DNA of 64,000 nucleotides from Marchantia polymorpha subsp. ruderalis (GCA_037833965.1 AP031353.1:20028501-20092500), one strand, 5' to 3'; positions 34,014 through 45,161 are shown, counted from the first letter of the stretch. Program-made: numbers and translations. The notes: generated by a model not told the origin, from the sequence alone.

Positions 34014-34769
34014 CTATGTTGACGACACCCTCCTCCTCTGAGTAACGATTGCTCTCCCATCGTGTAAATAAGCAACAAAACCCGATTCTTGAGCCTCTTT
34101 TACCTTCGCAAGCTCCTTTCTCCTAACTTCCACTTGTAGAGGAGTCAGATCAGGATCCAACCATATTCTACGTCCCTTTAACATAGCCTTATTAGCCAAG
34201 GCAACATCACGTTGAGTTTGATTGACAAACTTCACTATAATACCACGAGGTTGAGCTCCCTTGTTTCCAATACGAAAAGCTTGAGCCAATTCCGCATTGG
34301 ACACCTGAAGTGTTTCATCCAAAAACTTGGTGACAACACTCTTGACATCTTCATTCTCTATTTCAGGTAAACCTGAAATTCTCACATTCTTCCTACGTGC
34401 AAGCTGGTTGGACTTTTCAATCTCTTGTTCTTGACAAAAAGAGATTTGAGCAGCCTTTGTAGCTTCAGCGTAGGATTTGATCTTCAAATCTAAGCTTTCG
34501 ACCACCTCATGTAATCTAGGACTATCCGCACTTGTCATCTGAGAGCATACCTTCCCTTGGATGTCATCCACAGATTTAGATACATCCCACATCACACCCA
34601 CACTATCCTTGAACACCTTCTCCACGTTCTTCTGTGATCCCTTCAACTCTCGAATTTGATTATGTGCGAGAGTTAAAGCAGCCTGTTGCATCTTGAATTC
34701 ATGTCGAAGTTCCTTCAATTCTTCGAAAATTTTTTGCAGAAGCTGAAAAATATCGTCTTGAGAAGCCAT
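34014..34769 (-). CDS. B-type LINE ORF1 protein, intact
   Basis: 251 aa. Residues ~5-75 are a predicted coiled coil (IFQLLQKIFEELKELRHEF). Residues 128-195 form the RRM-like core (NVRISGLPE, RGIIVKF). Residues ~196-251 form the C-terminal domain with DLTPLQVE and a basic end (QRRRVSST). No zinc knuckle. The start ATG directly follows the 5' UTR leader that is conserved among B copies. The ORF could still be expressed, although the ORF2 of this element is broken. Confidence 0.87.
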   Translation of the reverse strand: MASQDDIFQLLQKIFEELKELRHEFKMQQAALTLAHNQIRELKGSQKNVEKVFKDSVGVMWDVSKSVDDIQGKVCSQMTSADSPRLHEVVESLDLKIKSYAEATKAAQISFCQEQEIEKSNQLARRKNVRISGLPEIENEDVKSVVTKFLDETLQVSNAELAQAFRIGNKGAQPRGIIVKFVNQTQRDVALANKAMLKGRRIWLDPDLTPLQVEVRRKELAKVKEAQESGFVAYLHDGRAIVTQRRRVSST

Positions 34770-35690
34770 GTCGTATCAACCGAAACACTCTAAATTCTAG
34801 GTCGAAGCACCAAAAAATATCGTAACTTCTCACTCAAGCGTCCATGCACCTTCAAACTTGATGAGCTTCTGCCGAATATCAATCCCCAAGTCCTCAAAAA
34901 TTTTCAGCCTCAGATCATGCTTTGTCGAAAAGATAAAAATGTCTGAACATTTTTGTGACCACCTGAACACTCGAGATAAAAAGTCGAAACTCAAAATGGT
35001 CTGTAACTTCTGACTCAAGCGTCCGTTCACCTTCAAACTTTTTATGCTACTGCCGAATATTGATCTCCAAGTCCCCAAAAATTTTCAGACTCAGATCATG
35101 CTTCGTCAAAAAGATAAAAATGTCTGAACATTTTTGTGACCACCCGAACACTCGAAACAAAAAGTCGAAACTCCAAATGGGCTGTAACTTCTGAATCAAG
35201 CGTCCGTTCACCTTCAAACTTTTTATGCTACTGCCGAATATTATTCTCCAAGTCTCAAAAAATTTTCACCCTCAGATCATACTTCACCAAAAAGATAAAA
35301 ATGTCTGAACATTTTTGTGACCACGTGAAACACTCCCAATTGACACTCTTCGCTGAAGAAATTCGTGAACTTCTGCGTCCCAATTCGAAAATGCGTGAAA
35401 TTTTGCAGGCTGGAGCGCGCTACCCAACTCCACGCCCCTGCAAATTTTCAGCTTCCGTGGACACTCAGACGCGAAGATACGATCTCTGCAAGAAACGATC
35501 TCGACCCCAACACTCGAAAACTCCAACTCGAAACTTGAGAAATCCGTGAACTTCGGCGTCGCAACTCCAAAATGCGTGAAATTTTGCAGGCTGGAGCGCG
35601 CTACCCAACTCCACGCCCCTGCAAATTTTCAGCTTCCGTGGACACTCAGACGCGAAGATACGATCTCTGCAAGAAACGATCTCGAACGAC
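34770..35690 (-). repeat. B-type 5' UTR, both monomer kinds, antisense
   Basis: From the ORF1 start outward: a leader of ~60 bp, about three monomers of the proximal kind (GCTGAAAATTTTT, GACTTGGAGAT, GTTCAGACATTTTTATC), then about two of the distal kind (GTAGCGCGCTCCAGCCTGC, GAGATCGTTTCTTGC). The outer end is cut at the target junction. It is shorter than the array at 50853-54222 but in the same order. Confidence 0.85.
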
Positions 35691-35694
35691 AAGA

Positions 35695-36196
35695 GATCAC
35701 CAACTTGGGTAAATTGTGCACAACCTATTCGAGCATTGAAATCTCCAACCAGAAAAACTTCACCTTTGCTCTGATAATTGAGAACATCTCCTATAAGTCG
35801 ATGGAATGGTTGACTCCGATTGCAAGTGCGTGTGGAGTAGATAGGCATGGACAATGGTGCAAAGTAACAAACGGCCAAATAACTATAAGATCCTCCAACC
35901 AAACCAAGACGAAGCCAATGATATTGACCTCCAATATCCTGACCTTCTAAATGTATCAAAGGTAGAAATTGAGATCTGATGAAAGTAGCAATACCGCCAT
36001 AGCCTCTTCCAGCTCGTTGACTTCTCTGATTCCAAGTGGATCCCACCAAAGTAAACCCTGATATCTCTCCAATAGTGTTGCTCTCATGTTCCCACGTCTC
36101 CACAATGTTGATGATGTCCGCCATCTTCCAAATCGGATTAGCACTCACATACTTGGTTGTAGAAAGACCTCTAATATTCCACATTAACACCCTCAA
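35695..36196 (-). pseudogene. C-type ORF2 N-terminus (unit 3)
   Basis: It encodes the first ~165 residues of the C endonuclease, from WNIRG through ETW and YFAP to GDFNARIG, then is cut by the B insertion. The remainder continues at 26999-27214 and further left. The ORF1 TAG with CAATCC lies just upstream at 36209-36211, in the same frame. Confidence 0.85.
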
Positions 36197-36208
36197 GCTC
36201 TTGGATTG

Positions 36209-36426
36209 CTATGTGGATGATTGTCTCTTCCTTTGAGTGACAATTGCTTGTCCATCACGAAGATAAGCAAAAAATCCAGCATCTTGAGCTTCTTTGACTT
36301 TTGCAAGCTCTTTTCTCCTTGCCTCTACTTGTAGAGGTGTGAGATCGGGATCTAACCAAATCCTACGTCCTTTGAGTACAGCTTTGTTGGCTAAAGCTGT
36401 ATCACGTTGAGTTTGGTCATTGAACT
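36209..36426 (-). pseudogene. C-type ORF1 C-terminal fragment
   Basis: Only the last ~72 residues of C ORF1 remain (FNDQTQRDTALANKA to the basic end). At 36426 it is joined to a sense B ORF2 piece through CT/AT without a tail, so this is a deletion or recombination junction and not an insertion end. Confidence 0.83.
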
Positions 36427-37519
36427 ATACCGCTAGTTTACAGCTCATAGAATTGCTCAAAACTTCTGCATCGAAGTTCTTTTTGAGGCATAGTACTAGG
36501 ATTGCTAAGGGGCTACCTTGCAATGGATGGTTTGACTCCGAATGCAAGCTAGCAAGGGCAAGGTCTGTTGATAGGTCTTTGGATATTCAAAGTCGGCTTC
36601 TTTTGACAAGGATATACAAAGACTTGGTGAAGTCTAAGAAACGAGCTTTCTTAAGACGAAAGCAAGAATCCTTGACAAAGGACCTGATGAAGGATCCCAA
36701 GTCCTTTTGGAGACGATTAGCTACACCATCGTCAAAACCTTCTCTTGATTCCGAGTCTTTGGTAGCTTTTGCCGAAAAGCAAAAGGGACTTGGGGATTGC
36801 CGACTTGGGGATTGATATTCGGCAGAAGCTCATCAAGTTTGAAGGGAGTTGGGGATTGATATTCGACAGAAGCTCAAAAAGTTTGAAGGTGCACGGACGC
36901 TTGAGTGAGAAGTTACGATTTTTTTTGGTGTTTCGACCTAGAATTTAGAGTGTTTCGGTTGATACGGAATTTGATACGATATGGCTTCTCAAGACGATAT
37001 TTTTCAGCTTCTGCAAACAATTTTTGAAGAATTGAAGAAACTTCGACATGAATTCAAGATGCAACAGGCTGCTTTAACTCTCGCACATAATCAAATTTGA
37101 GAGTTGAAGGGATCACAAAAGAACGTGAAGAAGGTGTTCAAGGATAGTGTGTCTGTGATGTGGGATGTATCTAAATCTGTGGATGACATCCAAGGGAAGG
37201 TATGCTCTTAGATGACAAGTGCGGATGGTCCTAGATTGCATGAGGTGGTAGAAAGCTTAGATTTGAAGATCAAATCCTACGCTGAAGCTACAAAGGCTGC
37301 TCAAATCTCTTTTTGTCAAGAACAAGAGATTGAAAAGTCCAACCAGCTTGCACGTAGGAAGAATGTGAGAATTTCAGGTTTACCTGAAATAGAGAATGAA
37401 GATGTCAAGAGTGTTGTCACCAAGTTTTTGGATGAAACACTTCAGGTTTCCAATGCGGAATTGGCTCAAGCTTTTCGTATTGGAAACAAGGGAGCTCAAC
37501 CTCGTGGTATTATAGTGAA
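36427..37519 (+). mobile_element. Rearranged B fragments: ORF2 piece, 5' leader, mutated ORF1
   Basis: 36427-36780 is sense B ORF2 linker ([10 protein letters not shown] to AFAEK). It is followed by a degenerate 5' leader with a partial repeat of GACTTGGGGATTGATATTCGGC, then B ORF1 from its ATG at 36981. That ORF1 has stops at an arginine codon (CAAATTTGAGAG) and at a glutamine codon (TCTTAGATG) and is cut at IIV by the tail of the next element. The order ORF2 before 5' UTR is not that of one element. The accumulated stops suggest this is older than its neighbours. Confidence 0.78.
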
Positions 37520-37850
37520 TGGTAATGGTAAATGGTAAATAGATCAAGCCCGTGGGACCCAAAGGGTCAAAAGGCTAAAAAACACAATACAAACAATCCA
37601 ACTCCAAACTAGGAGAGAACCAAAAGAACCCCCTAGCTAGTGCCCAAAGCACTAGAACGGTAACTAATAATATCTCTAATGTAACAACCTAAATCATAAG
37701 GCTCGAGTTGAAGCAGAAAAAAGAAATTCTTGACATCAACTTTATGCGCCACTCGAATCTCTACATACCTAGAACAAGTAAGAAATACATGCTCTTCATA
37801 CTCAACTTTTCTTCCATCACATAGCCTACAAATACGTTCACTCCTATCAA
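37520..37850 (-). mobile_element. A-type LINE 3' end, about 330 bp
   Basis: Tail, 3' UTR and the last ~70 codons of ORF2 (stop 37633-37635), up to [11 protein letters not shown]. Its 5' end meets the tail of a C copy directly (CCTATCAATGG). No target duplication can be identified at this tail-to-body junction. Confidence 0.82.
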
Positions 37851-38398
37851 TGGTAAATGGTAAATGGTAATAGATCAAGCCCGGGGGACCCAAAGGGTCA
37901 AAAGGCTGAAAAACACAATACAAGCGACAGCCACAAACAAGGGAAAAGACCCCAAAGGCCAAACCCTAGCTAGTGCCAAGAGCACTAGAACGATAACTAA
38001 TAATGTCCCTAATATAACAACCTAAATCAAAAGGAACTAACTGTAACAAAGAATAAAAATTCTCTACATCTATATTATGGGTCACTCTAATCTCTGCATA
38101 TCTAGTACAAGTAAGAAATACATGCTCTTCATCCTCAACTTCACTTCCATCACATAGCCTACAAATACGTTGACTCCTATCAATATTAAGCCAACGTCCT
38201 TCCTCAATTCCTAGCCTATGAGATCCAGTTCTATGCCTAGCAATAAGATGACGTAAGGACGTAGAGATTCCTGCAAGTAGGTAATCCTGTTCACAATAAA
38301 CAAGCATAGGATTCACATGAAGTTGATAAAACTGCATCTTGGTGCCGCACTTGCTCCAAATAATGTTCAGAAACTCCTCTTTTAGACGTTCACGTAGT

Positions 38399-38428
38399 AA
38401 ATGGTAAATGGTAAATGGTAAAGTTAAA
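38399..38428 (-). mobile_element. Tail-only LINE insertion, 30 bp
   Basis: The insert is three units of the minus-strand tail repeat AAATGGT plus AAAGTTAAA. GTAGT (at least TAGT) is duplicated at 38394-38398 and 38429-38433, and removing the insert restores the sequence seen at 24010-24030. No LINE body, not even the 3' hairpin, is present. Confidence 0.8.
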
Positions 38429-38578
38429 GTAGTGCTATAGGTTGTAGGTCCCAATCGCGTTCCGTCACATTCCACCTCAAAGACCAAGTTATCACATCCG
38501 CTAACCATCCTTTGGCACGTGTGGCACTCAAAGCCTGAGGAGGAAGGCGAGAAGCATCAAGAGATCTCACCCTTGTGA

Positions 38579-39296
38579 AGCTCTCTACTTGACCATCACT
38601 TATATTAGAAGGGTGAGATCTCTTGATGCTTCTCGACTTCCTCTTCATGCTTTGCGTGCCACACGTTCCAAGGGATGGTTTGCAGATGTGATGACTTGGT
38701 CTTTGAGGTGGAATGTGACGGAATTGGATTGGGATCTGCAACCTATGGCCCTTCGCGAGCGTATTAAGGAGGAGTTTCTCAACATCATTTGGAGGAGAGG
38801 AGGCACTAAAATGCAGTTTTATCAACTTCATGTGAATCCTATGCTTATTTATTGTGAGCAAGGGTACCTTGTTGCAGAGATTGCTACATCTGTACGTCAT
38901 ATTATTGCCAGACAAAGAACAGGATCTCATAGGCTTGGAATTGAGGAAGGACGTTGGTTGAATATTGATAGGAGTGAACGGATTTGTAAGCTATGTGATG
39001 GGAGAAATGTTGAGGATGAAGAGCATGTGTTTATTACCTGTACTAGATATATAGAGATTCGAGTAGTGCATAAAGTTGATGTCGAGAATTTCTTTTCTCT
39101 GCTTCAACTCGAGCCTTATGATTTAGGTTGTTACATTAGAGATATTATTAGTTACCGTTCTAGTGCTTTGGGCACTAGCTAGGGGGTTCTTTTGGTTCTC
39201 TCCTAGTTTGGAGTTGGATTGTTTGTATTGTGTTTTTTAGCCTTTTGACCCTTTGGGTCCCACGGGCTTGATCTATTTACCATTTACCATTTACCA
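38579..39296 (+). mobile_element. B-type LINE 3' end, about 720 bp
   Basis: Sense B ORF2 from [12 protein letters not shown] to the stop at 39180-39182, including RICKLCDG...EEHVFITC, followed by the 3' UTR and three TTTACCA units. TGA flanks it (38576-38578 and 39297-39299) within the C fragment. Small differences from other B copies (R to K before LCDG, A to V in EIRVVHK) indicate independent descent. Confidence 0.86.
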
Positions 39297-39928
39297 TGAT
39301 GTAAGTGATGGTCAAGTATAGAGCTTCAGCCTCTAGAGGTAAACAACCTGTTTCCGCAAGAAGAATAGCATATGAGGTTTGGTTTCTCACACCCAATTCT
39401 TCTTGTAGAAATATCTTCTGCACCCTCTCCACACGCTCCCATCCTGTCTTCTTACAACCAGGACCCCACACTTGGGTTCCATACAATACTACCGGCAACA
39501 CTAAGCTTCTGAATAAAAATTTCGTAAGACTCCAAGACACAAGATGAGCCCTTCTACACCGATTTAGCAATGAATATAGAGCTTTGTAACCACCTTCTAC
39601 TCTCTTTTGCACACAAAGTGCCCAACTATAATCATTAGAAAAATCAATGCCTAGATATTTATAACTCTTCACCTCTTCTAATTGTAGATCCTGGTAATAG
39701 AAGGAAAACTTGGATCTAGTGCCCACTATCATGACTTTGGACTTCTCTATATTTACCTCCATCTGATTCTGGGTACAAAAGCTAGCCAAAGTGTATAGGT
39801 GTTTCTGTAAACTAATTGCATCACGTGCTAGTAATATGATATCATCTGCATACAAGAGAGCTTTGATAACAAAGTTTCCAAGCTTGACACCTTCACTATC
39901 ACATGCCTCCAACCACTCTTCGATATCA

Positions 39929-41462
39929 GGACCCCACACTTGTGTTCCATATAAGATAACGGGAAACACTAAGCTCCTGAATAAGAATTTCCTAAGACTC
40001 CAAGACACTAGATGAGCTCCTCTACATCTATTTAGCAATGAATATAGAGCTTTGAAACCAGCTTCTACCCTCTTTTGCACACAAAGTGCCCAACTATAAT
40101 CAGATGAGAAATCAATGCCCAAATATTTGTAACTTTTCACTTGTTCCAACTCTAATCCTTTGTAACAGAAAGAGAGCTTGGATCTAGTGCCCACAAGAAT
40201 GACTTTGGACTTCTCCAAATTGACTTCCATCTGATTTTGAGTACAAAAGCTAGCCAAAGTGTCGAGGTGTTTCTGTAAACTAGTGGCATCACGTGCTAGT
40301 AATATGACATCATCTGCATACAAAAGAGCTTTGATAACAAAGCCTCCAAGTTTAACACCTTCGCTATCACAATCCTCCAACCACCTTTCTATATCATCTA
40401 TGAAAACTCCAAAGAGAGTGGGAGAGAGAGGACAACCTTGAATGACTCCAATGGTGCTGATAATCTCTTCGGTCTGAGAAGTGTTGATCTTGGCCCGAAC
40501 TGAGTGGTATAATGCAGCCACCGCTGCCAAGAGATCTGATGGTACTCCAATGGTTTGCAATCTTTGCCATAAAAGCTCACGAGGTACTGTGTCAAAAGCT
40601 TTCTTGAAATCAATGAAGGCACAAAACAAAGCTTTTCCATTACCCTTGGATTTCTCCCATAGAACACGTAAAACCAAGATATGGTCTATAGTGTTGAATG
40701 TAGGACGAAAACCAGCTTGGAACTGCATCTTGAGCTTCTTTGACTTTTGCAAGCTCCTTCCTCCTTGCTTCAACTTGAAGAGGTGTAAGATCTGGATCTA
40801 ACCAAATCCTCCGTCCCTTGAGAATGGCCTTGTTAGCTAAAGCCATATCACGTTGAGCTTGATCCACAAACTTAACAATAATGGCACGAGGTTGTGTGCC
40901 TTTGTTGCCAATACGATAAGCATAAGCCAAATCCGAATTAGGAACATCAAGTGTTTCAGTCAAAAACTTGGTGACCACACTCTTCACCTCTTCCTTCTCA
41001 GATTCAGGTAGACCCGAAATCCTCACATTCTTCATACGAGCAAATTGATTAGCCTTTTCCATCTCTTGCTCTTGACAGAAAGAGATATGAGCAGACTTGG
41101 TAGCTTCAGCATAGGACTTCATTTTCACCTCTAGAGTTTCAACCACTTCATGCAAAGCAGGAGTAGTAAGAGTAGAAGCTTGAGAACCAACCTTGTCTTG
41201 AATGTCCTCAACAGATCCAGAGATTTGGAGCATGATCTTTTCAAAACTTTTGTGAGAAATCTTCAACTCCCTGATTTCATTCTTTGCAGTAGCCAAGGCA
41301 ACATTTTGTGCCTTGAATTCTTGGCGTAGCACTTTCAATTCCTCCAAAACCGTTTGCACAAGATTGAGAAGTTTGTTTTCAGAATCCATCATGAACCTAA
41401 CTTTGCAAGATGTTACACAAGCTCAAAGTTTTGAAATGAAAACTTCTTGACAGCAGCTCCGT
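39929..41462 (-). mobile_element. A-type LINE with large internal deletion
   Basis: Antisense A ORF2 from QAGFRPTFN to GTQVWGP (39929-40722) is joined at about 40722 to the C-terminus of A ORF1 (40723-41392). The missing stretch is the ORF1/ORF2 boundary, the whole endonuclease and the RT fingers, about 1.8 kb. A short 5' UTR remnant follows to 41462. ORF1 is otherwise complete and retains ISHKSFE. Confidence 0.82.
40723..41392 (-). pseudogene. A-type ORF1 lacking its C-terminus
   Basis: Coiled coil and RRM core are intact from the ATG pair at 41387-41392 to VKEAQDA. The last ~25 residues and the TAG are replaced by out-of-frame ORF2 sequence. It is the longer ORF1 form, with ISHKSFEKIM after the coiled coil. 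Confidence 0.83.
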
Positions 41463-41469
41463 ACCAACA

Positions 41470-41898
41470 CACGATTTCGACTTTTTGTTTCGAGTGTTCC
41501 GGTGGTCACAAAAATGTTCAGACATTTTTATCTTTTTGACGAAGCATGATCTGAGGCTGAAAATTTTTGGGGACTTGGAGATCAATATTTGGCAGTAGCA
41601 TAAAAATTTTGAAGGTCAACGGACGCTTGAGTCAGAAGTTACAGCCCATTTGGAGTTTCGACTTTTTGTTTCGAGTGTTCTGGTGGTCTCAAAAATGTTC
41701 AGACATTTTTATCTTTTTGACGAAGCATGACCTGAGGCTGAAAATTTTTGGGGACTTGGAGATCAATATTTGGCAGTAGCATAAAAAGTTTTAAGCTGAA
41801 CGGACGCTTGAGTCAGAAGTTACGATATTTTTTGGTGTTTTGACCTAGAATTTAGAGTGTTTCGGTTGATACGACATGGCTTCTCAAGACGATATTTT
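41470..41898 (+). mobile_element. B-type 5' leader and ORF1 start, left arm of inverted repeat
   Basis: About two proximal 181-bp B monomers in sense, the ~60-bp leader, and the first 23 bases of ORF1 from the ATG at 41876. It is joined at 41898/41899 to antisense B ORF2. The eight bases at 41463-41469 match neither neighbour. The same leader occurs antisense at 42870-43300. Confidence 0.83.
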
Positions 41899-42122
41899 GT
41901 AGCAATACCTCCTTGACCCCTTCCCGCATGTTGTCTTCTCTGGTTCCATGTCGACCCCACCAAGGTAAACCCTTCCAACTCAGCAATAGTATTGCTTTCA
42001 TGTTCCCAAGTCTCCACAATGTTGATGACGTCAGCCATCTTCCAAATCGGAGCAGCACTCACATACTTTGTTGTTGAAAGTCCTCGGATATTTCACACCA
42101 ACACCCTTATCTTCTCGGATTG

Positions 42123-42869
42123 CTATGTTGACGACACCCTCCTCCTCTGAGTAACGATTGCTCTCCCATCGTGTAAATAAGCAACAAAACCCGATTCTTG
42201 AGCCTCTTTTACCTTCGCAAGCTCCTTTCTCCTAACTTCCACTTGTAGAGGAGTCAGATCAAGATCCAACCATATTCTACGTCCCTTTAACATAGCCTTA
42301 TTAGCCAAGGCAACATCACGTTGAGTTTGATTGACAAACTTCACTATAATACCACGAGGTTGAGCTCCCTTGTTTCCAATACGAAAAGCTTGAGCCAATT
42401 CCGCATTGGAAACCTGAAGTGTTTCATCCAAAAACTTGGTGACAACACTCTTGACATCTTCATTCTCTATTTCAGGTAAACCTGAAATTCTCACATTCTT
42501 CCTACGTGCAAGCTGGTTGGACTTTTCAATCTCTTGTTCTTGACAAAAAGAGATTTGAGCAGCCTTTGTAGCTTCAGCGTACGATTTGATCTTCAAATCT
42601 AAGCTTTCGACCACCTCATGCAATCTAGGACTATCCGCACTTGTCATCTGAGAGCATACCTTGTCATCCACAGATTTAGATACATCCCACATCACACCCA
42701 CACTATCCTTGAACACCTTCTCCACGTTCTTCTGTGATCCCTTCAACTCTCGAATTTGATTATGTGCGAGAGTTAAAGCAGCCTGTTGCATCTTGAATTC
42801 ATGTCGAAGTTCCTTCAATTCTTCAAAAATTTTTTGCAGAAGCTGAAAAATATCGTCTTGAGAAGCCAT
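42123..42869 (-). CDS. B-type LINE ORF1 protein, 248 aa
   Basis: Complete from MASQDDIFQLL to RRRVSST. It differs from the 251-aa form by loss of three residues (SVDDKVCSQ for SVDDIQGKVCSQ) between coiled coil and RRM, and by P to L in WLDLDLTP. The domain order is unchanged: coiled coil, RRM-like core, basic C-terminal domain. It lies in an element whose ORF2 is destroyed, so it could only act in trans. Confidence 0.85.
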   Translation of the reverse strand: MASQDDIFQLLQKIFEELKELRHEFKMQQAALTLAHNQIRELKGSQKNVEKVFKDSVGVMWDVSKSVDDKVCSQMTSADSPRLHEVVESLDLKIKSYAEATKAAQISFCQEQEIEKSNQLARRKNVRISGLPEIENEDVKSVVTKFLDETLQVSNAELAQAFRIGNKGAQPRGIIVKFVNQTQRDVALANKAMLKGRRIWLDLDLTPLQVEVRRKELAKVKEAQESGFVAYLHDGRAIVTQRRRVSST

Positions 42870-45097
42870 GTCGTATCAACTTCCGTATCAACCGAAACAC
42901 TCTAAATTCTAGGTCGAAACACCAAAAAATATCGTAACTTCTCACTCAAGCGTCCATGCACCTTCAAACTTGATGAGCTTCTGCCGAATATCAATTCCCA
43001 AGTCCTCAAAAATGTTCAACCTCAGATCATGCTTTGTCGAAAAGATAAAAATGTCTGAACATTTTTGTGACCACCTGAACACTCGAAACAAAAAGTCGAA
43101 ACTCAAAATGGGCTGTAACTTCTGACTCAAGCGTCCATTCACCTTCAAACTTTTTATGCTACTGTCGAATATTGATATCCAAGTCCTCAAAAATTTTCAG
43201 GCTCAGATCATGCTTCGTCGAAAAGATAAAAATGTCTGAACATTTTTGTGACCACCGGAACACTCGAAACAAAAAGTCGAAACTCCAAATGGGCTGTAAC
43301 TTCTTACTCAAGCGTCCGTTCACCTTCAAACTTTTTATGCAACTGCCAAATATTGATCTCAAAGTCTCCCAAAATTTTCAGGCTCAGATCATGCTTCGTC
43401 GAAAAGATAAAAATGTCTGAACATTTTTGTGACTCTCGGAACACTCAAAACAAAAAGTCAAAACTCCAAATGGGCTGTAACTTCTGGTTCAAGCGTCCAT
43501 TCACCTTCAAACTTTTTATGCTATTGCCGAATATTGATCTCCAAGTCCTCAAAAATTTTTAGCCTCAGGTCATGCTTCTTCGAAAAGATAAAAATGTCTG
43601 AACATTTTTGTGACCACCAGAACACTCGAAACAAAAAGTCGAAACTCCAAATGGGCTATAACTTCTGACTCAAGCTTCCGTTCACCTTCAAACTTTTAAT
43701 GCTACTACCGAATATTGATCTCCAAGTCCCCAAAAATTTTCAGCCTCAGATCATGCTTCGTCAAAAAGATAAAAATGTCTAAACATTTTTGTGACCACCG
43801 GAACACTCGAAACAAAAAGTCGAAACTCCAAATGGGCTGTAACTTCTGACTCAAGCTTCCGTTCACCTTCAAACTTTTTATGCTACTACCGAATATTGAT
43901 CTCCAAGATCCCAAAAATAAAAATGTCTGAACATTTTTGTGACCACGTGAAACACTCGCAATTAACACTCTTCGCTGAAGAAATTCGTGAACTTCGGCGT
44001 CCCAACTCCAAAATGCGTGAAATTTTGCAGGCTGGAGCGCGCTACTCAAATCCACGCCCTTGCAAATTTTCAGCTTCCGTGGACACTCAGACGCGAAGAA
44101 ACGATCTCTGCAAGAAACGATCTCGACCCCAACACTCGAAAACTCCAACTCGAAACTTGAGAAATCCGTGAACTTCGGCGTCCCAACTCCAAAATGCGTG
44201 AAATTTTGCACGCTGGAGCGCGCTACCCAACTCCACGCCCCTGCAAATTTTCAGCTTCCGTGGACACTCAGACGCGAAGAAACGATCTCTGCAAGAAACG
44301 ATCTCGACCCCAACACTCGAAAACTCCAACTCGAAACTTGAGAAATCCGTGAACTTCGGCGTCCCAACTCCAAAATGCGTGAAATTTTGCAGGCTGGAGC
44401 GCGCTACCGAACTCCACGCCCCTGCAAATTTCCAGCTTCCGTGGACACTCAGACGCGAAGAAACAATCTCTGCAAGAAACGATCTCGACCCCAACACTCG
44501 AAAACTCCAACTCGAAACTTGAGAAATCCGTGAACTTCGGCGTCCCAACTCCAAAATGCGTTAAATTTTGCAGGCTGGAGCGCGCTACCCAACTCCACGC
44601 CCTTGCAAATTTTCAGTTTCCGTGGACACTCAGACGCGAAGAAACGATCTCTGCAAGAAACGATCTCGACCCCAACACTTGAAAACTCCAACTCGAAACT
44701 TGAGAAATCCGTGAACTTCGGCGTCCCAACTCCAAAATGCGTGAAATTTTGCAGGCTGGAGCGCGCTACCGAACTCCACGCCCCTGCAAATTTCCAGCTT
44801 CTGTGGACACTCAGACGCGAAGAAACGATCTCTGCAAGAAACGATCTCGACCCCGACACTCGAAAACTCCAACTCGAAACTTGAGAAATCCGTGAACTTC
44901 GGCGTCCCAACTCCAAAATGCGTGAAATTTTGCAGACTGGAGCGCGCTACCGAACTCCACGCCCCTGCAAATTTCCAGCTTCCGTGGACACTCAGACGCG
45001 AAGAAACAATCTCTGCAAGAAACGATCTCGACCCCAACATTCGAAAACTCCAACTCGAAACTTGAGAAATCCGTGAACTTCGGCGTCCCAACTCCAA
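42870..45097 (-). repeat. B-type 5' UTR monomer arrays, antisense
   Basis: Next to ORF1 are about six diverged proximal monomers (42900-43920), each with CATTTTTATCTTTTCGACGAAGCATGATC-like blocks in antisense. A truncated unit near 43910 marks the change to about 6.5 distal monomers (43930-45097) with CTCCACGCCCCTGCAAATTT. Both kinds repeat at close to 181 bp. Confidence 0.87.
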
Positions 45098-45161
45098 AAA
45101 TAAAAGAGTTGTATGATCTGATTCTGGTTGAGGCTCTACAATATCAAATGCTAAGATAAAT

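Larger units (their letters stand above)
27215..35690 (-). mobile_element. B-type LINE with tandem duplication and nested B insertion
   Basis: The host B element comprises its 3' part (27215-29056, duplicated at 29057-30895) and its 5' part (32506-35690). A second B copy (30896-32505) sits between them with ATAG duplicated. AAGA flanks the whole at 27211-27214 and 35691-35694. The 5' end includes both kinds of 181-bp monomer. ORF1 is intact; ORF2 is broken by the nested copy. Confidence 0.85.
20329..36426 (-). mobile_element. C-type LINE, tandem unit 3, with its 5' part retained
   Basis: Pieces are 20329-20665, 23811-26085, 26999-27214 and 35691-36426. The first shares the abnormal tail of unit 2. 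Insertions are A (20666-23810, TTAA duplicated), A (26086-26998, no clear duplication) and a long B element (27215-35690, AAGA duplicated). Past the B element the C copy continues through the endonuclease N-terminus into ORF1, which shows that ctcaaga is the B insertion site and not a true 5' end. This explains the recurrent truncation point of units 1 and 2. Confidence 0.82.
37851..39928 (-). mobile_element. C-type LINE fragment with two inserts
   Basis: C 3' UTR and ORF2 C-terminal half in pieces 37851-38398, 38429-38578 and 39297-39928. It is interrupted by a 30-bp tail-only insertion and a B 3' end. ORF2 stop is at 37966-37968. At 39927-39928 (CA overlap) it switches to A-type ORF2 without a tail, a recombination-type join. 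Confidence 0.82.
41899..45097 (-). mobile_element. B-type LINE 5' half: endonuclease start, ORF1, long 5' UTR
   Basis: Antisense B element from about residue 65 of ORF2 outward through ORF1 and ~2.2 kb of 5' UTR. The 3' half is missing and replaced by the inverted arm at 41470-41898. The 5' end meets an A ORF2 fragment at about 45098. The ORF2 start has TGG changed to TGA in WNIRG (near 42092), so it is dead. Confidence 0.83.

Noticed and set aside
43172-44500. Overlapping small frames in the minus-strand B 5' UTR as genes
   Set aside because: They recur with the monomer period in either strand and have no similarity to known proteins that I recognise.
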